A DNA stretch of 64,000 nucleotides from Hemicordylus capensis (Eukaryota > Chordata > Lepidosauria > Squamata > Cordylidae): NCBI RefSeq assembly GCF_027244095.1, contig NC_069659.1:358603250-358667249 (forward strand), in the 5' to 3' direction. This document shows, piece by piece, positions 56,456-64,000 of the stretch. Position 1 is the stretch's first letter. Each line of letters opens with the position of its first letter. The notes beneath the pieces are model-generated. The model was not told the DNA's origin. It was given only the letters and a program-made list of their open reading frames with translations, and ran no database searches. The position numbers and the translations under genes are program-made.

Positions 56456-57594
56456 TGCTTTAATATATATAATGATAGATAAAAGACGTGTAAACAGTTG
56501 GCCTGGTTTAGGAATAGATTAGGCCTAATTTTAAAAAGAAACTCGCCCTTTGAAAATGTATATTTCTCTAGAAAAGTACACAGAAGTAGAAAAGTTAATT
56601 TTGGAGAAGTTTTGAATCAGGAGTCACACCGAGCCTGACCCTGAGCAAAAAAACAGAACAGACCTTTAGTTCTTCCTGAACAGGAAGAGAGCAGAACCCG
56701 TGCCTGGGGCTGGGGGTGCGGCCATACCTGCCCTTGCCCTGGAAGTAGCACGCTGTCCAGGCACTGCTGATGGGGAATCAACATGAGGTTTCCAGACCCA
56801 TGGACTTCCCATGTTTTCTGTGGTCCCCTCCAGTATTTTTCCAGACTGCATCTGTGGTCTCAGTTTCAGGTTTCAAGACATCATGTTTTAATTCTAATTG
56901 TCGCTTTGGAGTGGATAGACTGCCAGACGGAAGCAAACGCTGGTCTGGTTTGACTCCCTGATTTGCAGGGGGGAGGTAATGAGTAATTTCCTCCTACCAC
57001 TAGGGGGGGCTATTGTACCAGGCAAGCCTCCCAGCAGAGGAATGAGTTGGGGGTGGGCAGTGGCACTGATGCCTTTCTTGGCAGGCGGGCCTTTCTTCTC
57101 CCTCCCCCTATCCCAGACCAAGTAACCACATCATATGCTCTAGTGGGGGGGTGTGTGTGTGTACACATCCCCAGCTGCGTAGCAAGGTTGGAGGCCATCT
57201 GGGGCCAGGCTGCAGCCTCAGTGCAGCCAGCAGCAGCAACTGGTCATCTCCGAAGCAGCCAATGAGAAAAGCCACAAGAAGCAGACAGCTAAAGGCACCC
57301 CCCCCCGCAAACACACACACCAAAATAGCAGATCAGGCCCTGTGGCGGGGGGGACATCACTCAAACGTGCAGCGGGATCGTGAGCCAATGTTCCAGAATT
57401 TCTCCTTGAGCTGCTCTCTGAAGCCACATGGCAGCTGCCTGCCTCCCCCCTCCCCCCCCGCCCTGGGGTGTCCTTGCGCCACCTGCAGGTTGCCCCATTG
57501 ACTAACGTGGAGGGGCGGATCTTGTCAGCCACTGTCAAGCTGGCCCTTTCCAGGTGCACCCCCACCCAACCCGCCATTCCCAAAGTGGGGGCAG
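56456..57594. other. Intergenic, no gene seen
   Basis: AT-richer at 56456-56640. No exon or poly(A) signal could be tied to the LRR gene. Confidence 0.4.
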
Positions 57595-57687
57595 AAAGCT
57601 CATCCTCATGAGGCAGCGGGGGGGGGGGGAGCAGGCCACAGGCTGCTCCTCTTTCCTGCCCTGCCCAAGAGCTGCGCTGCCTGCAGG

Positions 57688-58814
<1,127 letters not shown>

Positions 58815-59093
58815 CCTGCAGGCCGGCCATTCACCAGGCAAAGCTGTATGGCGGCAGCTCTGCCCGGCAAATGACCAGTCGGTCTGCAGGCGGTGCAGCT
58901 TCCAGGGAGGGCAGGGCAGAGAGGAGCAGGCCACTCGGGCGGCAGCCAGGAAGCAGAGGCAGCTGCGTCCCCCCCCCCCCCCGCTGGCAGCCCCTGAGGA
59001 CAAGCCGCTTCTCCTGGCTCCTCACTTTGAGCCGCCTCTGAGAAGGGCCCGTGGCAGCAAAGCCCCAGCGCAGCCCGCCATGCTGCCCCCCCC

Positions 59094-61652
59094 TCACCGG
59101 GCCTCCTTCCTGGGCCTCACCCACACCAGCTGGACAGGCTCAGGCAGCCGGCCTGGAGGGTGCGTGGCTCGGTAGAGGGCCTGCAGCAGCCTGACCAAGG
59201 CCACGGTGCCGCCGACTTCCACGCAGAGCATGGCCAGGTACAGGCCCAGAGTCACCTGGCAAGACTGGGGCCGCTGGGCTGGGAGCCCAGAGAAGCCAGC
59301 TTTGGGGCTGGGCTGTGGGCTCTGGGGCGGAGAGGTCCGGGCGGGCCTGGGGGAGGCGGCAGGGGTGCGGCAGGGGGCAGAGGCTGCCGAGGGGAGGGTG
59401 GGGGCCGTGCCAACGGGGGGCCTCTGCAGCTGGCTCACCATGCCGGTGAAGGAGGGGGTCCTCAGTGCCGGTGCCGGGGTGGCTCCTTCTGCAGCAGCAG
59501 TGGAGGGGGGCCCAGCGGAGGCGCCTTGGCCTGGTCGGCTGGCGCTGGGGCCTCGGTCGGTTCCAAGGCTTGCTGGGGCCGGTGCCTCCCTGGAGAAGGA
59601 GGAGGAGGCCTCCCGAGTGCTGATGGCAAGTCCGGGAGCGGTGGTGCGTGTTTCAGTGGCTGCCAGGGAGACCGTCAGAGCAGTGGGAAGTGCTTCAAGG
59701 CTGCTGGGAGTTTGGCCAGGGGGTGCTGTGGATGTGTCGGGGGCTGGCAGCGTCTGGAGGGCTGCGCAGGAGGAGCTGAGGCCAGACCTGGTGGGGGCAA
59801 GTGAGGTCTCTGCAGCGGTGTCAGGCCCCACCCTCGGCGGAGTCCCAGCACACATGGGTTTGGGTGCTGTGGAGGGAATCTGGGTTGTAGCTGTGATCTG
59901 GGGGGTACACTGAGTCTCAGCAGTGGCAGTAGGAAACCCAGGAACTTTGATTGTGGCAGGGATCCATTTGCGGGGTGTACTTGGCATCCCAGCTGTGGGG
60001 CTAAGGTTGCTGCTGGTGATGATCGTGGTTTCCCTTGCGGTGGGACTCCTGGTGGTTGTTATTTGAGGGGATGTTTCTGTGGCAACAGTGGTGGTTTCAG
60101 AGGTTGTCCTGATGGTGGTGCTGGTGGCTTGTGGGGTTGTGGTGAGATGCTGCGTGGCGGTGGTGGGCTGATGGACAGCCGTGGCTGCAGCTTCAGCCGT
60201 GGTGAGGACTTCAGTGACTGGGGGAACAGTTGGGGTGAACTCCCTTGTGGGCAGCGACGTGGTGTCAGAGGAGCTGGTAGCCATGGGGGTGGTGGTTAGG
60301 CAGCCCAACTGGTCTTCTGTCAGCACAAGGACAGCCTTCCCAGCCAGCGCCCCTGTGCCTCTACAGGTCACTTTTTTGAGGTCTTTAACTTTTTTGGAAT
60401 GATCTCTCATCCACCTGTGGAGATAGAGAAGATGACAGTCGCAGTTCCAGGGATTGTCGCCAAGATACACCGAGGTGAGTCTGCTGAAGCTGCCAAACAG
60501 ACCCTCGGGAACGTTCCTTAGATGGTTCCTGTTCAGTCTGAGGGTGTTCAGTTCCGGGAGAGAAGACCCCGCCAGGCTCCCCAGAGAAGAGAGCAGGTTT
60601 GCCTCCAGATTGAGTTCCGAGAGCCTGTTGAGGCCTGTGAAGACACTGGGAGGCCCACCTGCCAGCTGGTTGTGGGCCAGGCTGAGCTTCCTGAGGCTGG
60701 TGAGGTTTGCAAAGACCCCCGCAGGAAGAGCCTGCAAATGGTTCCTGCTCAGGTCCAGTTCTTGGAGCAGCGGCATCTCGCCAAAGAGCCGGCCGGGCAG
60801 CCGTTGGATGCTGTTGGAAGCCAGTTTCAGCTGCTTGAGTTTTCTCATTCCGTGGAAGGCCTCACTTGGGAGAGCCTCCAGCCGGTTCTGGTCCAGGAAG
60901 AGCTTCTCCAGGTTGGGCAGGTTCCTGAGCAAGCTGGGGGGCAGAGTTTGGATCTTGTTCTTGGAGAGGCCGAGCTCTGTCAGGCTCTGCTGGCTGTCCA
61001 GGCTCCCCTCCGGGAGGCCACTGAGCTCGTTCTCGTAGAGTCGGAGGACCTTCAGCAGCCTCAGCTCCTTGAAGACCTCCTTGGGGAGGTCTGAAATCCT
61101 GTTTCTGGCCAAGTGTAAGAAGGTCAGCCTGGGCAGCGCATCAAAGACACCTTCCGGCAGAGAAGGGATTTCGTTCATGTGCAGATACATCTCCTCCAGG
61201 TTCTCGAGATCATCGAAGAGCCCCTTTTCAATCCATTGGATGCGAGAGTCGCGCAGAGTCAGTTTCTGCAAATGAGGCAGATTTCGGAAGGCGCCGGGTG
61301 GAAGGCTCTGCAGTTCTGCCCCACTTATTTCCAAGTCCTCCAGGTCCTCCAGGTTATCAAATGCTCCCACTTCCACAGTCCTAATCTTGTTGCTTATGAA
61401 CAAAACCTTCCTCAGGTTGGGCCTGTTCCGGAAGGCTCCCTCTTTGACGGCCACGAGGCTGGTTTCCACAAAGATCATCTCCGTGATGAGGGAACTTGCC
61501 GAGTCTGGGATCTCTGTGACATCCCTGATCTGTGTGTAGACGTCCTGGTGGTCCTTGGGGGCTGAATAGTCCTGACTTCTGCCAGTGTCCACACTGAGAC
61601 CGAGGAGGAGGAGGAGGAGGAGGAGGAGGGCAAGGCCTCTGGGCAGCAGCAT
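59094..61652 (-). CDS. LRR-mucin-transmembrane protein, CPN2-like with GPIb-alpha-like tail
   Basis: One exon encodes 852 residues (ATG at 61650-61652, stop TGA at 59094-59096). Residues 1-25 are a Leu-rich signal peptide. About 14 LRRs of 24 residues span 55-400 (e.g. 'LPRLTFLHLARNRISDLP'). The LRRCT cap has C404, C406, C430 and C451 (NPWNCDCHLLYLHRWM). Residues 452-796 are a Ser/Thr/Pro-rich, probably O-glycosylated stalk. The membrane segment is about 800-827, then a 25-residue tail with VWVRP. No Cys occurs before 404, so the usual N-cap disulfides are absent. An NLT glycosylation site is at 316. 'IFVETS' (60-65) and the LRRCT resemble CPN2. The stalk, a Cys just before the membrane (C798) and the tail resemble platelet GPIb alpha. 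Position and strand fit the CPN2-LRRC15-GP5 cluster. The frame is open upstream to 61874, but the splice site at 61654 favours this start. Confidence 0.88.
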   Translation of the reverse strand: MLLPRGLALLLLLLLLLGLSVDTGRSQDYSAPKDHQDVYTQIRDVTEIPDSASSLITEMIFVETSLVAVKEGAFRNRPNLRKVLFISNKIRTVEVGAFDNLEDLEDLEISGAELQSLPPGAFRNLPHLQKLTLRDSRIQWIEKGLFDDLENLEEMYLHMNEIPSLPEGVFDALPRLTFLHLARNRISDLPKEVFKELRLLKVLRLYENELSGLPEGSLDSQQSLTELGLSKNKIQTLPPSLLRNLPNLEKLFLDQNRLEALPSEAFHGMRKLKQLKLASNSIQRLPGRLFGEMPLLQELDLSRNHLQALPAGVFANLTSLRKLSLAHNQLAGGPPSVFTGLNRLSELNLEANLLSSLGSLAGSSLPELNTLRLNRNHLRNVPEGLFGSFSRLTSVYLGDNPWNCDCHLLYLHRWMRDHSKKVKDLKKVTCRGTGALAGKAVLVLTEDQLGCLTTTPMATSSSDTTSLPTREFTPTVPPVTEVLTTAEAAATAVHQPTTATQHLTTTPQATSTTIRTTSETTTVATETSPQITTTRSPTARETTIITSSNLSPTAGMPSTPRKWIPATIKVPGFPTATAETQCTPQITATTQIPSTAPKPMCAGTPPRVGPDTAAETSLAPTRSGLSSSCAALQTLPAPDTSTAPPGQTPSSLEALPTALTVSLAATETRTTAPGLAISTREASSSFSREAPAPASLGTDRGPSASRPGQGASAGPPSTAAAEGATPAPALRTPSFTGMVSQLQRPPVGTAPTLPSAASAPCRTPAASPRPARTSPPQSPQPSPKAGFSGLPAQRPQSCQVTLGLYLAMLCVEVGGTVALVRLLQALYRATHPPGRLPEPVQLVWVRPRKEAR

Positions 61653-61665
61653 GCTGGAAGAGAGC
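61653..61665 (-). other. Splice acceptor just before the LRR gene start codon
   Basis: On the minus strand GCTCTCTTCCAG precedes C-ATG, with AG at 61655-61654. A 5' UTR intron ending right at the start codon is usual for this LRR gene cluster. The upstream exon was not identified. Confidence 0.6.
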
Positions 61666-61874
61666 CGGAGATCCAGCCTCATTAGCCACACATCCATGCA
61701 CTTTGCAAACCTCTCTGCAACCAGGGCATCCTCCTCCCGCTGCCCTGGGACAAAGAGTGGTGAGGAGGGGCTCTTCTGCAGAGAGGCGGGGGGAGCAAAG
61801 AGTAAGTGGCCACCCAGCTGGTGGTGGGGGTCCTTCTCCCTCAGGGGGGGCCCAAGGACACCCCCCCCCTTCAT

Positions 61875-62900
61875 CTATAACTATGCTCCTATGGACAGCA
61901 CCATGTGGACTGTGGCCCATGGAAGCCTCTGGGACAAGGACCGGGTTCAAGGCCTTCAAGGTGCTACTGCCCCCCCCCCAACTGTTTCTGCTGCAACCGC
62001 CTAACCGGGCCATCCCTTCTGAGGGGGTGGGTGGGAGGGGGTGTAGGGAGTGGCTGAAGGGCCCCTGTGGGGCAGGGGATGAGGCTCTGGTGTGGGGATC
62101 TGGGGGAGAGGCAAAGAGGGGTCTCCAGAATCCCAGACAGCACGGAAGGCGAACTCCACTCACCTGCCTGGTCCCTGGCGGTGCCGCTGGACTGGACTGG
62201 AGCTGCGTGCCGGGTGCAGAGTGAGGCCCCTTTGGCCTTATCTCTGGGCGGCCGGGAGCAGGAGAGCTGCACACTGGGTGTCACCAGGCTCTGCAGCTCT
62301 GCATGGAGAGATAACCGCCCAGGGCTGGGCTGGAGAGCCTTTCGGGAGGGGCTGCCAGGAGATGTTGTAGAATCCAGGAGCACACAAGGCCCAGGCAGGG
62401 GAGCGAAGCAGGACCATCAGCAGCTGGATGGACCAGATGCTGCTGTGGACAGAGAGGCAAGTGCAGACCGCATGGCCCGCTGGTGTCTTAGCCCTGCCTT
62501 GTTGAGTGCCCTGCCTGTGACACTCTTACCTCGGCACTTGGGGGCCAAAGTCCAGGGCCTCCACACCCCCTGCCCCCCCCCCCCAATCCTCTTTAGATTG
62601 TCCCAGGTGGTCGCAGCTGGCTGCCGGGTGGCTGAGTGGGATTATGACCTGTGATGGGTGCTCTAGAGATGGACTAATGTGGGATGGGAATGTGTTAAGC
62701 TGCATCTTGGAATGTTTCTGCTCCTGCATATTTGCAAACATATACCCCATGTGTTAAAAAGACTGTGTTTCTCACGAGGTGTGTGTGGGGGGGGATGATG
62801 CTTAACTTGCAGCAGGAGGGGAGCCTCCAGGGGGGCGTTTTCCAACGGCCTTTAGGTCCAGACTCCCAAATGGCCGAAGTGCTCCTCTGCCTCCACTCCC
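61875..62900. other. Region upstream of the LRR gene, no gene seen
   Basis: It probably holds the 5' UTR intron, and perhaps the promoter, of the minus-strand gene. I could not identify the first exon or a TATA box. Confidence 0.4.
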
Positions 62901-63208
62901 GGGCGCTTTCCAGACTAGCCGCTCCACAGCAGCAAAATGCCTCCTTTCGGGCAAGTCTCATTCGGAATGTGAACAGCAGGGGGAGCCGTCTCGTCTCGCA
63001 GCAACTAACAACCTGGTAAAACAGCAACCTTTTAACGCTGGACATCCTTGCTCTAAATCGCAGTGATTAAATTTGAGACAAGGCCTTGGCGATGTGGACG
63101 GCACCCTGCTGTCCGCGTAGGGGCTGCGGTGTCCGACGCAGGAAGTGCGGAAGCCCCCTTCAGAGATCCCTCCTGACCCCGTTGCAGGGTCTGGTCTGGA
63201 AAGCGCCC
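62901..63208 (+). mobile_element. GGGCGCTTTCC element, copy 4
   Basis: 308 bp with ends GGGCGCTTTCCAGACTAG and GGTCTGGAAAGCGCCC. It has the same internal order as the copy at 13571, and is well preserved. Confidence 0.78.
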
Positions 63209-64000
63209 AGGACTGGAAGACCAGTAACTAAAGCCCCATGCAAAAGCTGGCCTGGATCAGGGAAGGGGTTGACCAGAAATACGACAGCTGTGATGGGGGG
63301 AACTAGTTAGACTGATGTCTCTCTCACCTGTGGGGAGGGGCTGCAGGCGACAGACAGAACCCTGCCCCCCTTCCTGCCCCCCCCGCAAGTGGTGCCCTTT
63401 TGGGGTTAGTGCAGGCCACTTGCTGGGTGGGGGAAGGGGAGAGACAGAGGCTGAGCTCTTGTGGCCAGAGGCGTGAAGGCGCTTGGGTGCCACTCCGGGG
63501 GGGGGGCACAGGGATGCTGCCGCTGGCCTCTGGGAAAGGGCTGCTGCTGTCTTCTTGACACCCCCCCCACCCCACCCCAAACATGAGCTCTGGCTGCTGG
63601 GGGCATCCAAGGGTCTCACAAGGAGGCCCCTTTGGGTTGGGGGCTCCTGTCCAGGCATCGGTCTCGGGGCTGGTCATGAGCCTGCAGGGTCTGGGCCGTC
63701 TCCTTTGGGGGGGCTCCCCACGGAAGGAGGCACAACTTCCGGAGAGGAGCCCGAATCAAGTGTGGGGGGAGGCTGCACTGTGGCTTGAGGGGGGCGTCTG
63801 CCATGTGCTCTGCCCCCCGCCCCCACCCTGGGTCCATCATGTCCCACCACTGAGGCACACCCAGGCTCTGCCCCCCACACCGCAGCTGCCACCAGCCCCC
63901 CACCCCACCCCACCCCAGGCTCCACCCTGGAGACAGAGGAGAAACAGCCCATCCGCCCACTTGCAGTGGCCAGAGCAGGGTGTGGAGTGACAGTGGGCAG
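63209..64000. other. Intergenic to the window edge, no gene seen
   Basis: C- and G-rich homopolymers. No exon recognised; the next LRR gene of the cluster could lie beyond the edge. Confidence 0.4.

Noticed and set aside
59160-61565. Several plus-strand frames opposite the LRR gene
   Set aside because: They are shadows of the Leu-rich repeats and the mucin-like stalk read in antisense.
61653-61874. Upstream in-frame ATG extending the LRR protein by 74 residues
   Set aside because: The extension is not signal-like, and a good splice acceptor sits directly before the ATG at 61652, which starts a clear signal peptide.

Overview
The window is vertebrate nuclear DNA, most likely from a squamate reptile (lizard). 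The host genes have spliced or single-exon vertebrate structure, and the repeats are typical of lizards: CR1, L2 and R4/Dong LINEs, SINEs with a 5S-rRNA-derived head, Sauria-type tRNA SINEs, hAT-type and other short inverted-repeat DNA elements, and many CA/GT microsatellites. I see no prokaryotic features, CRISPR arrays, rRNA genes or credible tRNA genes.

Only two host protein genes are supported. HES1 lies on the + strand (promoter about 4.7-4.9 kb, coding 5289-7619 in four exons, poly(A) signal at 8025). It has a CpG island, paired RBPJ (Notch) sites, CCAAT boxes, N-boxes and a TATA box. At the other end, on the - strand (59094-61652), is one large coding exon for a membrane protein with about 14 leucine-rich repeats and a Ser/Thr/Pro stalk. 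HES1 followed by minus-strand LRR genes matches the amniote HES1-CPN2-LRRC15-GP5 neighbourhood. The LRR part resembles CPN2. The mucin stalk, membrane segment and WVRP-bearing tail resemble platelet glycoprotein Ib alpha. This hybrid is the most interesting protein here.

Region by region: 0-2.1 kb, a SINE/LINE tail and an old CR1-type LINE; 2.9-8.1 kb, CpG island and HES1; 8-13.5 kb, GC-rich intergenic DNA with microsatellites; 13.5-26.7 kb, dense repeats (inverted-repeat elements, L2, CR1, 5S SINE, a solo LTR with target duplication, and an element-in-SINE-in-element nest); 27.6-28.2 kb, an orphan CpG island; 28.5-33.5 kb, R4, SINEs and CR1; 33.5-41 kb, mostly unique sequence with a 44-bp-stem hairpin and a few blocks that may be conserved regulatory DNA; 41-46 kb, 5S SINE, an LTR inserted in an LTR, and a cluster of six hairpins; 46-51 kb, a four-layer nest (CR1 holding a hAT-like element holding a SINE/LINE tail holding a nearly full-length R4); 52-59 kb, CR1, two hAT elements with 8-bp duplications and a foldback family; 59-61.7 kb, the LRR gene; 62.9-63.2 kb, another inverted-repeat element.

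All calls come from reading the sequence and from recalled family features. No alignment or database search was run.
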